A stretch of DNA of 64,000 nucleotides from Panulirus ornatus (Eukaryota > Arthropoda > Malacostraca > Decapoda > Palinuridae): contig NC_092276.1 in NCBI RefSeq assembly GCF_036320965.1, positions 2,815,001 to 2,879,000 of the forward strand, written 5' to 3'. The notes under the pieces were generated by a model. It searched no databases and had not been told where the DNA came from. It worked only from the letters and a program-made list of their open reading frames with translations. How positions within the stretch are numbered: the first letter of the stretch is position 1; each line of letters starts with the position of its first letter. A program made the translations under genes and the position numbers. This document shows positions 27,959 to 42,824 of this stretch, in pieces.

Positions 27959-28805
27959 ACGAACCGTCTCGAATTCGGAAGACGGGTCTTATGAAATTAC
28001 CCCGCCTCCTTACCTACATCGGCTGTACAGTTTGGGGACGGAAATACGTATGTGAGATGTGTATAAAATACCCTACGTCTTGCGAGTTACGCCATGAGGG
28101 AGAGCGTCGTTCGCGGCGTACGACACGCGCAGTAATCTTGGTTTACGTTTGCTTTACGTAACAGAAATAAAAAAAAAAAAAACGGAACTTCGCCACACAC
28201 TGATGAAGTTACCGTAAGACCTGACTGAAAGTTTCGTAATTCGTGTCGGATCCCATACCCACAACACCTACACGTCTCACACGAATTGGTTCACAATCGT
28301 GTGGGACACGATGCCGCTTGGGATGTCGCTTTTTAATGCCTCTGCTGCTGCTATTGCTCCATTTCATACTGTTGCTGCTCTCAAGGATCACGAGGGCTGG
28401 AGGAAGAGCGCACGGAGGGGGGGAAAGTACGACAATTGCTACCACGGTTTATATAAGGTCTATGGCGATGGTGTCCAGGGAGAGGACTTAACTTTCGTCC
28501 CCACACCGACCGAAGCGAAAATGGCATACGTCTAGTTCATCTACCGTTCAAATTAACCAGAATCTCCCTCGCTGAGTGCCTCATTACCTCATGAGGTAAT
28601 TCATCCCATGAGGCAATATATCCGATCGCACATACACACCCTCATCTGTGTAACTATGACAAATTTCACTGATTTCACTCAAACGTTATTCGGCAAATAT
28701 TTCCTTAATAATTACCATACATTAATGTTTGAGATCATCTGCATACGAACATAATGTGAAAGTATTCCGACTTATTCTGTTTCTCTTGAAGGACACGGTG
28801 AAGTT
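27959..28805. other. Non-coding stretch
   Basis: A 78-codon plus frame at 28299-28535 is free of low complexity but resembles no family I know. A nested palindrome inside the stretch is listed separately. Confidence 0.45.
28577..28615. repeat. Nested palindrome
   Basis: A perfect 18 bp palindrome, ATTACCTCATGAGGTAAT, lies at 28583-28600. It sits inside outer arms TGCCTCAT (28577-28584) and ATGAGGCA (28608-28615), so two alternative hairpins are possible. Confidence 0.85.
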
Positions 28806-28985
28806 ATGCTCAGGTACCCAAATCATGAGAAATTCAGCAGATATGAGGGAATCTGTTCAGGTGCCAAGATCATGAGAAATTCAACAGATATGAGTGAATC
28901 TGTTCAGGTCCCCAAGATCATGAGAAATTCAACAGATATGAGTGAATCTGTTCAGGTCCCCAAGATCATGAGGAACTACTCTACA
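28806..28985. repeat. 48 bp tandem repeat, ~3.5 units
   Basis: The GATCATGAG landmark is spaced 47, 48 and 48 bp apart. Units contain AACAGATATGAGTGAATCTG. Confidence 0.93.
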
Positions 28986-29282
28986 GACATATACAGAACA
29001 TAGAATTCCCTCATCAATTCTGGCTCCCATTACAGGACAGAAGCTTTTTTTGAAGCTTTTCCTCGTTGATTCGCTCATTATTTTTTTCTCAGAAAAAGCT
29101 GGAGTTAAAAAAAAAAAAAAAATCCATGCATTGTTAAACAATGTTCGAAAATAATCGTGTAATCTTTTGAAGCTAACATTGTGAGGAACGAGATATGGTG
29201 AGCTACGTATTTCTTACACAATGACCTTTTCTTTGATTTATGAAATTAGTTTTCAGGTGAAGTGACGTTCACTTAGAATCAC
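28986..29282. other. Non-coding stretch
   Basis: Short, with a TTTTTTGAAGCTTTT inverted motif and a 16 nt A run at 29107-29122. No gene is recognised. Confidence 0.5.
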
Positions 29283-29478
29283 TCACACCGTGCGTGCGTC
29301 TAGTCATTTTCACAATGCTCACACACTCAAGTGACTTCTAATCATAATCAAAGTTGAGTAAATCATAAGTCTATCACATCTCACACTGTGAGTGCGTCTA
29401 GTCATTTTCACAATGCTCACACACTCAAGTGACTTCTAATTATGATCAAAGTTGAGTAAATCATAAGTCTATCGCATC
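29283..29478. repeat. 98 bp tandem duplication
   Basis: The block with TAGTCATTTTCACAATGCTC occurs at 29301 and 29399, a 98 bp offset. The copies differ by only a few substitutions. Confidence 0.93.
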
Positions 29479-29689
29479 TCACAGTCTTATACTCGCCAAA
29501 TAACCCAAATGTTATATATTTTCACAATACCTCAGTGCTTGATAATGCCTCTGCAGGATCCGAAGTCTTACAGATCAATGATGCTAATGCAAAATTCTAG
29601 CCACAGAAGCATTATTATATACCAGCGTTTTTATGCACATCAACAAGAGTCAATGTCTGTACAAAGTCCCCTTATAATTCTCTCTTTAA

Positions 29690-29925
29690 CGCCACACAGT
29701 CAGAGTTCAAATGTTTTTAAATTCTCGTTATAATTCCAAGTCTTGTATATTCGTAGCACAATTTTTAATTGCATACAGTAGAGTTTAAATGTTCTTAAAT
29801 TCTCGTTATAATTCTAAGTCTTGTATATTCGTAGTATAATCCTTAACTCCACACAGTAGAGTTTAAATGTTTTTAAATTCTCGTTATGATTCTAAATCTG
29901 GTACATTCGAAGTATGATCCTAAGT
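29690..29925. repeat. 78 bp tandem repeat, 3 units
   Basis: The ATTCTCGTTAT landmark at 29721, 29799 and 29877 gives an exact 78 bp period. The third unit is the most diverged. Confidence 0.93.
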
Positions 29926-30331
29926 CTTTTTGTTCCATTCTGATCCCGTATAGTCCCATCAACCGAGTAGTATAGAGCGTTCCACTCAGCCATGGTGCCC
30001 TTGCACGCGATTAAGCTTTGAAAGTTCAATGGCGTCCGCGAGGACCCCAAACTGACCAGAGCTTGAGTGAGGGTGTTATGAGGTTTCTGCAACTCATCAC
30101 CACCTCACAGTGAGGCACGTGTGAGGGCAGCCATATATGAGACATTACATATATATATATATGTGCCAGGAGATACGTGCCAGGTGTTGCAGGGAAAGGT
30201 CAATAATCCTGGCAAGTCAACTGAAGAATATTGTATGAGTTGTGAATCTTTTTCGTTGTAATGTTTGCTCCAGTGTGCGACTATTACTAGATTTCTGTAG
30301 AATATGAACTAAGACAGTTTTACGGCGCCTA

Positions 30332-30339
<8 letters not shown>
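29926..30339. other. Non-coding stretch
   Basis: Nothing is recognised apart from a short (AT)n at 30148-30162 and a GTGCCAGGAGATACGTGCCA near-duplication next to it. Confidence 0.5.
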
Positions 30340-30422
<83 letters not shown>

Positions 30423-30441
30423 GTGTGTGTGTGTGTGTGTG
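30340..30441. repeat. (AT)40 plus (GT)n compound
   Basis: (GT)n blocks lie on both sides of (AT)n: ACGTGTGTGT before it and ACGTGTGTGTGTG after it. Confidence 0.95.
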
Positions 30442-30570
30442 AATCTAGAAGAAAAGCGTATAGAACAGTGGTTGGAGTGGGGGGAGTTAGCACGTTAATC
30501 AGTTAGGGATATTAAAGGTTAGGGGGTCAGGCGAGTGTTATGAAATGTGACCGACTCTGTACCAACTATG

Positions 30571-30571
<1 letters not shown>

Positions 30572-30623
<52 letters not shown>
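30572..30623. repeat. (CA)26 microsatellite
   Basis: Perfect tract ending 4 bp before the foldback element. Confidence 0.95.
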
Positions 30624-30625
<2 letters not shown>

Positions 30626-30626
30626 T

Positions 30627-30829
<203 letters not shown>

Positions 30830-31009
30830 AAATTTAGCACAGGCTTAGAGATAGAAGAATACAGTAATTCAGAGTTCATCGTTAGAAAATGTATAGCAAT
30901 CTCATAATATTTCTATGATAAAGGAACTAATTAGACAAAGGAATAAAGCTGTGAGAGCCAAAGTAGACAGAGGTGGCGCAAACAGACAGAAAGACAGGGA
31001 TTACAAAGT

Positions 31010-31335
31010 AGAAGTTTACGGTGCTGTTTGTGACAGGGAAGGACGGACGTTCAGGCTGACAGAAATAAAGTCCCTTTTAAGATATGGCAGAACAGATATC
31101 CAGACAGACTGACAGACAGACAGAAATTAGGACCAATGAATATGGTACCGTTTAGGACGGCGCTAGACGGATGTTGAAAAAGAGACAGACAAAAATTAGG
31201 ACCAATGAATATGGTACCTTTTAGGACGGCGCTAGACGGATGTTCAAAGAGACAGACAGACAGAAATCAGGACCAAAGAATAAGGTACCTGTTACGACTA
31301 GGACTGGACAGATACACAGACAGACACACAAAGAG
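31010..31335. repeat. ~70 bp tandem repeat with GACAGACAGA spacers, ~4 units
   Basis: ATTAGGACCAATGAATATGG at 31126 and 31195, and its variant at 31266, give 69-71 bp spacing. A more diverged unit lies to the left. Each unit contains a (GACA)n block. Confidence 0.88.
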
Positions 31336-31620
31336 AGACGGAGGCTCTGAGGCGGAAGCAAGAGCCCCCCCTGGTATCGCTGAGCCGAGATAAACACCTC
31401 CCACACTCGGCCTATCGCTGTAGCGGTGAGGGGAAAAGAGAGTCATAACTGTAGTGGGCCGGCTGATGCTGATGATCCATCACAACACGTCAGATGCGGG
31501 GACAGCCGCCCACACCTCCACAACTCCTCCAAAACATGACACATCACTACCGAGCGCGCGAGTTATAAGAGCGAGAAAAAAAAAATAAAAGTTAATTCCG
31601 ATGTCTGGGTAAAACTAGAG

Positions 31621-31622
<2 letters not shown>
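31336..31622. other. Non-coding stretch
   Basis: No gene or repeat is recognised except an A run near 31576. Confidence 0.45.

Positions 31623-31691
<69 letters not shown>
31623..31691. repeat. (GA)34 microsatellite
   Basis: Perfect tract. Confidence 0.95.
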
Positions 31692-31695
<4 letters not shown>

Positions 31696-31917
31696 AAATG
31701 GCCACACCCACCCCCGCCACACCTGCGTTGCTTGTGGTCCGCCGCCTGGCTCGTCTTGCGTGAGCTTGGCCCGTCGTCGTCCACGGACGATGGTGTACTG
31801 GATGAATCAGTCACCAATAATGTACGACACAATATGATAAGGACTCATGACTGAAAATGAAACATATAAATAAAATCTGGGTACGAGAGATTCTATTTGT
31901 ACAAAAAAACTGAATTT

Positions 31918-32065
31918 GTATTGTCCTTGTTACAGCTGTCGACTTCCATGTCTTTTTCTGTCCTTGTTATAGCTGTCGACTTCCATATCTTTCTGTCCTT
32001 GTTACAGCTGTCGACTTTCATATCTTTTTCTATCCTTGTTATAGCTGTCGACTTCTATATTTTTT
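31918..32065. repeat. ~37 bp tandem repeat, 4 units
   Basis: The AGCTGTCGACTT landmark at 31934, 31971, 32006 and 32043 gives 37, 35 and 37 bp spacing. Every unit carries the palindrome GTCGAC. Confidence 0.93.
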
Positions 32066-32608
32066 TTTCTTTTCCTCGATGTGTACATACATACCGTAGG
32101 CAGTAGGTTGGTAGACAGTACCCATCCAGGTAGGGTACGAACCCGTCCAGACTCAGGGAGTGTTGAGCGGATGGCTGGCACCATCTTGCACCCACAGGGT
32201 CAATAGGTATTAATTACTTCCTTCCTCGTTACCACAAGGCTACCCAGCTCGTCTTTAACATAATCTCTCAACACACACACACACACACACACACGCCCTA
32301 CTCATCCCGTCTTCAGGTTTCCTCTTGCCTCTGGAGATGGATCTCTCTTAACATCCTTAGAGGAGGTTAATGAGACAGAGACGGATAATCTACTTCTTTT
32401 CTCCAAATTCCTTCTCATCCTCATTCTATTTTTTTTTCCTCTCTCTCTCTCGCACATCCCTCCCCAACTCCCTCCTTCCCCAACTAGAACAACAAAAGAG
32501 GGTGAGGGAGATGGATTAACTGCTCTTCATTCTCTTTAACCCTCTTTTACACACGTTTCATTTACGGCCTGGTCTCAATTAGGGACTTTTGTCTGTGCCT
32601 GGTAACTT

Positions 32609-32612
<4 letters not shown>
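32066..32612. other. Non-coding stretch
   Basis: It contains (CA)n at 32270-32294 and a CT-rich patch near 32430-32452. Nothing is recognised as a gene. Confidence 0.5.
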
Positions 32613-32690
<78 letters not shown>

Positions 32691-32702
32691 AGGGAGAGAG
32701 AG
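32613..32702. repeat. (GA)n microsatellite with GGGAGA variants
   Basis: GA units, with three GGGAGAG variants at the right end. Confidence 0.95.
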
Positions 32703-32970
32703 GTCCAAGCCTCTCCAGTACCACTCGTGTGTCGTGTGTCACTGCGGTCATCACCCTGGCTGGGTCCTGTACACCACCAGGAGCCTCCTGTCGTGCCGAC
32801 GCGCCCCGGGCCGGCAGACGTGACTCCCCGACCCGTTTTGCAGGAGGCGTCGTAACGGCGAGGGGACGTATGGCCGTCCCACAACGAACGGACGGACTTG
32901 CGGCCGACTCTCAACAATGGGAGACCATTTCCATGTGTATAACACCGCGATCAACCCCCCTTGCCTCGTT

Positions 32971-32972
<2 letters not shown>

Positions 32973-33039
<67 letters not shown>
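32973..33039. repeat. (CT)33 microsatellite
   Basis: Perfect tract of opposite polarity to the (GA)n 270 bp to its left. The intervening sequence shows no recognised gene. Confidence 0.95.
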
Positions 33040-33041
<2 letters not shown>

Positions 33042-33450
33042 CGGCAGGAAGGACAAGCAGGCCAGGAAATGGAATTCCCACGGGATCGGAGGTGGTTATA
33101 AAAGATCCCTCAAAGGGGCAAGGGTGGGCGAGGAGTCATCATGACCCAACTCCTCTCCTTCGAGGTCCCTTTGGAGGAGCATTATGTTTCTCCCCCCCAC
33201 ACAGGGAGGGCAAGAGCCATGGTCCATACGGGCCAACACGGCGGTGAGGAGTGCGATCCAGGACCGTGATGGATGTGGGAATGTGTCCAACCCCCCCCCC
33301 CCCACTCCCCTGGTTTGCCATCGTTTTGTCTTCGACGATTTCAGGGTGGCAGATGACCACGTCGCAGACCATCGGGTCCAAACTACCGCCCGCGCGAGTC
33401 CCGAACGACTGAGTTGCACAGAGCGAATGGCATAAGACACTCGGGGCCGG

Positions 33451-33464
33451 GAGAGAGAGAGATG

Positions 33465-33548
<84 letters not shown>
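33451..33548. repeat. (GA)n microsatellite
   Basis: GA units with a GATGGGGAGA interruption near 33461. The 410 bp to the left (33040-33450) holds a C run at about 33290-33303 and no gene. Confidence 0.95.
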
Positions 33549-33551
<3 letters not shown>

Positions 33552-33722
33552 GGGACATCCCGGTGTCACCGATGAGGAAGGTAATATCCTCAGTTGCTTG
33601 CGTCTGGCGAGATCAACTTTTCCACCTCTCTGGGGGCGGAGGGAGAGCAGTGGACTCCCCTGCCTCGGTGCACAGGAAGAATACGGGTTCCTCATGTGAG
33701 GTCACCGGTGACGATCATACTG

Positions 33723-33723
<1 letters not shown>

Positions 33724-33785
<62 letters not shown>
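33724..33785. repeat. (CT)31 microsatellite
   Basis: Perfect tract, 175 bp right of a (GA)n and complementary to it. Confidence 0.95.
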
Positions 33786-33787
<2 letters not shown>

Positions 33788-33984
33788 GAAGCACCTAGCC
33801 GAGCGACAGTGCCATAACCCCTAACCTGACACACCGGAAGAGATAAATCATTCTTCTCTGGGTCACTGGCTGACAACTTGATCTTTGACCTTCCGGATGC
33901 CAGACCAATAAAGGTCCCGTCAGAAAGACAGGAGAATAGCGGGCCACCACTCGTCTGTTTTCTGAGTATATACATGTATATGTA

Positions 33985-33988
<4 letters not shown>

Positions 33989-34050
<62 letters not shown>
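33989..34050. repeat. (GT)31 microsatellite
   Basis: Preceded by TATGTATG units. Confidence 0.95.
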
Positions 34051-34051
<1 letters not shown>

Positions 34052-34102
34052 CGGAAGCCTCGAAGAAAATCAGACACGAAGATCCGAGATACGTATGGCC
34101 CT

Positions 34103-34190
34103 TAAAGGTCAGGTCAAAGGCCAGGTCATCACACCCAAGGGTCGTACCGTCGTGACTCAAGGCGAAGGTCACTCAAGAGACTTTACTCTC
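34103..34190 (+). repeat. Dispersed AGGTCAAAGGCCAGG segment
   Basis: GGTCAGGTCAAAGGCCAGG, then a variable CACC(C)AAGGG, then a CGT-rich stretch, matches sequences at about 56690-56740 and 61845-61885 inside the 5.1 kb duplicated unit. The reading GQVKGQ-V-PKGR is common to all three, but nothing shows it is translated. Confidence 0.65.
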
Positions 34191-34452
34191 GATTGCAAAC
34201 ATGAGCTGGTGGGGGGTGTGTGTGTTGAGTGGGTGGGTGGGTGGAGTGGAGTGGAGGGGTGGAGGGTTTGAGCGGGTGGGGTGGAAGGGTGGGGGGTTAG
34301 CATTGGTGTCCCGTCTGGCCCACATCAGCAGCAGCCCATCTCTTGCATATGCATACCCGGGAGATTCCAAGTTATATATATGCTAACACCTCAAAATCTT
34401 GCCATGAATAAGGTTCTGGAGAACACAATTACACCCAATGGGCCACCAGAGG

Positions 34453-34456
<4 letters not shown>
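34191..34456. other. Non-coding stretch, GGGTGG-rich
   Basis: The plus strand at 34225-34300 is G-rich (GTGGGTGGGTGG words). No gene is recognised. Confidence 0.5.

Positions 34457-34522
<66 letters not shown>
34457..34522. repeat. (CT)32 microsatellite
   Basis: Perfect tract. Confidence 0.95.
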
Positions 34523-34527
<5 letters not shown>

Positions 34528-34807
34528 CGAAGAAATACCACTCTGCTTTTTTTTTCTTCTACTATATTTCTTCTGAGCTATGGAGGATAACGGAGCCTTC
34601 TGCGCAGTAAAATACAAGCAGCCGAAAATGTTACGCACATGCCACTCAATAAGGCTTAAGGAGAGCGTGCGTGTCTGTAGTCTCTTCTTCCACGAGCAAC
34701 ACTCCCGCAACACCTGTGTGCGGGGGCGCGGGCTTGGCTGTGGATGGCGACGTCCGGTTTCGGGGCATTGCACATGACGGCTTAGAAAATGGGTTTGTGT
34801 TAATTAG
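34523..34807. other. Non-coding stretch
   Basis: Nothing is recognised. Confidence 0.45.
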
Positions 34808-34862
34808 TCCACTGTTCGTCTGTTCCTGACGCCAACCTGTTAAAGCACGAGGAGCAACAAAG
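34808..34862 (+). mobile_element. LINE/SINE tail-only relic, tail D
   Basis: TTCGTCTGTTCCTGACGCCA, then AACCTGTTAAAGCACGAGGA and GCAACAAAGCA, follows the tail of LINE copies A and B block by block (TTCGTCTGTTTCC, GCGCTACCTCGC, AACGCGGGAGA, CAGCGACAAAGCA). It runs straight into (CA)n at 34863. It is the sister of tail relic C at 7376. Confidence 0.6.
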
Positions 34863-34865
34863 CAC

Positions 34866-34900
<35 letters not shown>

Positions 34901-34966
34901 CACATAAAGCTTAAAACTAATGTCTGAACAGGTTAGGCAAAATATGCGATGAGGGACACCCCTCAA

Positions 34967-35002
<36 letters not shown>
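34863..35002. repeat. Two (CA)n tracts
   Basis: (CA)n at 34863-34904 has one CAAAC interruption, and a second perfect tract lies at 34967-35002. The sequence between them is unremarkable. Confidence 0.92.
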
Positions 35003-35003
<1 letters not shown>

Positions 35004-35284
35004 ACCATCCTTTTTGTCGGCAATATGTGGCGTTAGCGTGGTAAAAACATTACGCTCTACACACACATCCCGAAAATTCATTGGGTTAGCGACACTCTGT
35101 GATGGCGATAATGTCTTTATGGCTAAAAAAGGTCGTGAACTGTGGTTTAGATCTATCTATCTATCTATCCGTTTGCGAGTCTGTCTAACCATGAATTCAA
35201 CTATAAATCAGTCTATTCGTTTATATGTCTATCATGAACTTATTTACTTACCTATCTATCTGCATGTGTGTCTACCTATCTATC
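35003..35284. other. Non-coding stretch with decayed (CTAT)n
   Basis: CTAT units occur at 35151-35168 and, scattered, to 35285. On the minus strand these are GATA units directly 3' of tail relic E. Confidence 0.6.
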
Positions 35285-35368
35285 GCTAATTTTTATTGCA
35301 CCGTTTTTCACCGTTTCCCGCTTGAGCGAGGTAGGGCCAGGACCAAGCGAAGTAACGGCCCCGCATAC
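35285..35368 (-). mobile_element. LINE/SINE tail relic, tail E (diverged subfamily)
   Basis: On the plus strand TTTCCCGCTTGAGCGAGGTA, then GGGCCAGGACCAAGCGAAGT and AACGGCCC, aligns with the plus-strand reading of copy A's tail (CTCCCGCGTTTGCGAGGTAG, CGCAAGGAAACAGACGAAAG, AAATGGCCC). It is diverged and has no coding part. On its own strand the tail is followed by A/T-rich DNA and GATA units instead of poly(A). How far it extends to the right is unknown. Confidence 0.55.
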
Positions 35369-35855
35369 AACACATGTTCTTTCTCTCTAGCTGTCACGTA
35401 CGATGCACCGAAAGCACAGCCAACCAACCATCCATTTTCCAAACCCAAAATGCCGATTCGGTTGTTTGTGTTGGCACGCGACCGCTACACCAACACTGGT
35501 CACCACACATTTCACGATTCCTGCCCGGGTAAGGTCGAGGTTCCAGGTCAAAGAGGTCAGCCCGCCAATGAGTGCTGCCTCCGCACGACACTCCTGGACG
35601 GAGCTGAGGGTCTCAAGGCATAACGGCCAGTTAGGCGTGTGGAAGCATGAGCTTAAGTGTGATGACATGGCTTCGTATATACCAAGTATAGTGTGTCGTC
35701 CCTCCACCACCTCCCTCCCCCTCGTCAAGAGCGGGTTTAGCAAAGGGGGGGATCTCGTCCACACCCGCCCGATCTCCCCCCCAGCTACCCCCAATTGGGG
35801 ACAGGCAGGCATGGTGGGTGTCCCCGGGTGGGGCTTGGACCCGGGTGTATAAGAC
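35369..35855. other. Non-coding stretch
   Basis: It may hold the body of the element ending at 35285. I recognise no coding sequence. The 132-175 codon frames on both strands have no known motif. Confidence 0.4.
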
Positions 35856-35856
35856 C

Positions 35857-35888
<32 letters not shown>

Positions 35889-35902
35889 ACAAACACACAC
35901 AA

Positions 35903-35964
<62 letters not shown>
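35856..35964. repeat. (CA)n plus (AT)25 compound
   Basis: Interrupted (CA)n with CAAAC slips at 35880-35902, passing into a perfect (AT)n at 35915. Confidence 0.95.
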
Positions 35965-35968
<4 letters not shown>

Positions 35969-36583
35969 AAGGTAAACAAGATGGTGTTAGAGGAATGGAA
36001 TGATAGTGTAGGGTAGCGCTGGGTGGATAAACGGAATGGGGAGGGGAGTGGTGGTGTCCAGGGGAAGGAAGGGGAGGAACGGAAGGGTTGCCAGGGGAAG
36101 GGGAGGAAGAGAGGAAGAGAAGGGTTGGGAGGAGGGAGGCGGAGGTCAGGTAATGTATACAACAAGGTGGTTATTTCAGGCCACTTCGCTAGGCTCTTAG
36201 GGACACTTCGCAGCACCATCATGGCGGCGCCATAACTCGTAAGGTATTGCCCAAAATACACGTCGGCCCATTACGAACCCCCCCAAGTGGAGGAGGAGGA
36301 GGAGGAGGAGGAGGAGGAGGAGGTCGTCAGGAGGGGCCAGGAGTGTCGGTGGATGACTAGCTCCCCTCCCGCCCTCACCAACACAACCGAAAAAAAAAAT
36401 TAAACCATAAACAATAAAAGCAATTCATGAACCAAATTTAACAGCCGGTCAGTGGACGAGAACACACCGTCACTTTCCCAGAGAAGTTGTCTCAAATGGA
36501 AGAAAAACTGAAGTTGAAAAAAAAAGAAAACATTGCCTTATGTTAGAGTGAAAACGGAGCTACATAATAATGGATGAGAAAAA

Positions 36584-36586
<3 letters not shown>
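35965..36586. other. Non-coding stretch, purine-rich, with (GGA)n
   Basis: GGGGAAGG-type purine words occur at 36040-36150, with (GGA)12 at 36288-36323. No gene is recognised. Confidence 0.55.

Positions 36587-36641
<55 letters not shown>
36587..36641. repeat. (AT)27 microsatellite
   Basis: Perfect tract. Confidence 0.95.
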
Positions 36642-36645
<4 letters not shown>

Positions 36646-36695
36646 CTTTTAATAATACTATTAGTTGAGGGCCCAGAGCCAACATCCGACCAGTA

Positions 36696-36747
36696 AATGA
36701 TAATGATAATAATTATAATAAAAGTAATAATAATTATCATTATTATT
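36696..36747. repeat. AAT-type hairpin
   Basis: AATGATAATGATAAT (36696-36710) is complementary, with one mismatch, to ATTATCATTATTATT (36733-36747). The 22 bp loop is AT-rich. Confidence 0.75.
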
Positions 36748-37099
36748 AAGAGAATGTGCTTTAGCCGAGGGGGTGTGGTTAGATACTCATGAGTCTGGAT
36801 GAGTGAGTACCTGTGATTACCTATGATTGAAGATTTCCCCATGAGGCGAATCTTAGCGCGTAGCACTCACCGCATACATGGCTTTCGCCGACCTTACTGC
36901 TGGTCTCTGCTGCCACGCACAGTGCATGATGGGGGAGTGGGGGTGATGAGAAGTGTGAGGGAAGGGTAATTGGCGAATGAGGGGGAGAAAACGAGTGAGT
37001 CGGCAAAGTGGGAAATGTTTATCAGTGTGGGGAGATGAGAAGAGAGGGAGGGGGGCGCGGAAGGATGGGGAGTAAGCGTCGACGTGGGACATAACACCA
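36748..37099. other. Non-coding stretch, purine-rich on the plus strand
   Basis: Nothing is recognised. It grades into the next array. Confidence 0.45.
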
Positions 37100-37415
37100 G
37101 GGAAGACAGGTGGGGAGATAGGAGCGGCAGGGGAGATGACGAAGGAGACAGCTGATGTCAGGAGGGAGTCAGCACTTGGGGAGATGGGTGGTGCTAGGAG
37201 ATATACCACCAGGGGAGACAGATGGTGTCACGGGGAGATAACAGCGACAGGAAGGGATAAAACGAAGGGACTAGGTGGTAAATGGGGAGATAACACAAGG
37301 GAAGACAAGTGGTAAATAGGGGAGATAACACAAGGGGAGACAGGTGGTAAAAGGGGAGATAACACAAGGGGAGACAGGTGGTAAATAGGGGAGATAACAC
37401 GAGGGGAGGTCAGCC
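37100..37415. repeat. ~34 bp minisatellite, degenerate on the left, clean on the right
   Basis: GGGGAGATAACACAAGGGGA plus GACAGGTGGTAAA units. GAGATAACA landmarks at 37322, 37356 and 37391 give 34-35 bp spacing. Left-hand units (37100-37250) are diverged. Confidence 0.85.
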
Positions 37416-37661
37416 CTACACTCTGCGGAGGATATAAAAATGCAAGACAATTTTTCCTCGAGACAGAAACATTTACATGAGACATTGAGACAGACAACTC
37501 CTATACATCACACATATATGAATAATGTATATAATACCAATCTCATATACACATTTACCTGAATATATATTTATTCCCCCGGGAGAACGCAAAAGAAATA
37601 CAGCCATACGAACACGCCCTCGCAAGTTTTTAAGAATCCAGGGGGTTTTGGCTTTGAGTCA

Positions 37662-37666
<5 letters not shown>

Positions 37667-37696
<30 letters not shown>
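37667..37696. repeat. (CT)15 microsatellite
   Basis: Short perfect tract. The sequence between the 34 bp array and this tract shows no gene. Confidence 0.92.
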
Positions 37697-37699
<3 letters not shown>

Positions 37700-37739
37700 C
37701 TTACACAAGGCCACATACCAACCTAGGCAGACGGAGCTG

Positions 37740-38060
37740 ATCAACCAAAGAGCCAAATGATCAGTGCAGTCCACCAAAATATCAGCCTGCCGGTCAAGCA
37801 ACATGTCAACCAGCCAACCAACCATAAAGACAGATAACAAGCATTCAACCGATCAATCAACCAGTCAACCAACCAACGAGACATCCGACGTGGAGGCCAC
37901 TCGGTTAAATAACCACCCAATCAATTAAATCATCCAACCAGACAACCACCTTAGAAGGTAGTCACCCAGTCAGCCACACGGTCAAACCAACAACCCAATG
38001 AGACTACCAACCAAACGAAATCAATCAACCAACCCTCCAATCAGCCAGCGAACCGTCACG
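37740..38060. repeat. CCAACCAA/TCAACCAGTC-rich cryptic repeat
   Basis: The words CAACC, CAATC and CAGTC recur at 4, 8 and 12 bp steps through the block, e.g. CAACCAGTCAACCAACCAAC near 37859. This looks like a drifted tetranucleotide (AACC)n tract. Confidence 0.7.
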
Positions 38061-38356
<296 letters not shown>

Positions 38357-38578
38357 CAACACCCAAGATAAAGACTCCCTCCCCCCCACCCACCTGGGCT
38401 AGAACACAAGCTGGCCTCGCATGTTTTCCCGTAATACGCGTCACTCAGCGAGGAGGAGGGGAGCGGGAGCGGGACAATAGGTGCGCGCGAATTGCCCGGT
38501 GTAAAACCCTGATATAATTTCCACTGGCCATAAAGGCGGTGGGGAGAAATGCCAACGGGCCCTTCGGGAGGCAAACTA

Positions 38579-38580
<2 letters not shown>

Positions 38581-38672
<92 letters not shown>
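38581..38672. repeat. (AT)46 microsatellite
   Basis: Perfect tract. Confidence 0.95.

Positions 38673-42316
<3,644 letters not shown>

Positions 42317-42377
<61 letters not shown>
42317..42377. repeat. (GA)30 microsatellite
   Basis: Perfect tract. Confidence 0.95.
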
Positions 42378-42379
<2 letters not shown>

Positions 42380-42577
42380 ATCTTATCCAACCGGATCTGT
42401 ACAGTAGGCAGGAGCCTTTATCATAACAATTCTTCCTTATCTTATCAAGGGCGCGTCGTCTGTCTCGTCGCTTGGGGGAACCACCGAACGACCTTGTTGG
42501 CCAACCTAACAACGTCGTTCACACGCACCCACGAGACCGTCCACAGTAAACACTTACGACGCCAACCAGCAAGCCAT

Positions 42578-42583
<6 letters not shown>

Positions 42584-42617
<34 letters not shown>

Positions 42618-42645
42618 CCCAAAGACACAGACATATATCAAGCAC

Positions 42646-42675
<30 letters not shown>
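42584..42675. repeat. (GT)16 and (CAGA)7 tracts
   Basis: (GT)n at 42584-42616 and a perfect tetranucleotide (CAGA)n at 42646-42675, 30 bp apart. Confidence 0.93.
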
Positions 42676-42676
<1 letters not shown>

Positions 42677-42824
42677 TTACAACAGCCTCCACAGGAAAAC
42701 GACGACGGTTAGATTCATGATATTTTTTTTTCCACCACTTGACTTTCAACATTAAAAAAGACGATTGTGGGAAAAAAAATATTACACCCTCCATTATGAA
42801 GGCAGGCAAGCCCAGATTACGCCA

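Noticed and set aside
28299..28535. 78-codon non-repetitive frame as a possible exon
   Set aside because: No recognisable domain, and a frame of this length is expected by chance. Without transcript or homology evidence I cannot support it.
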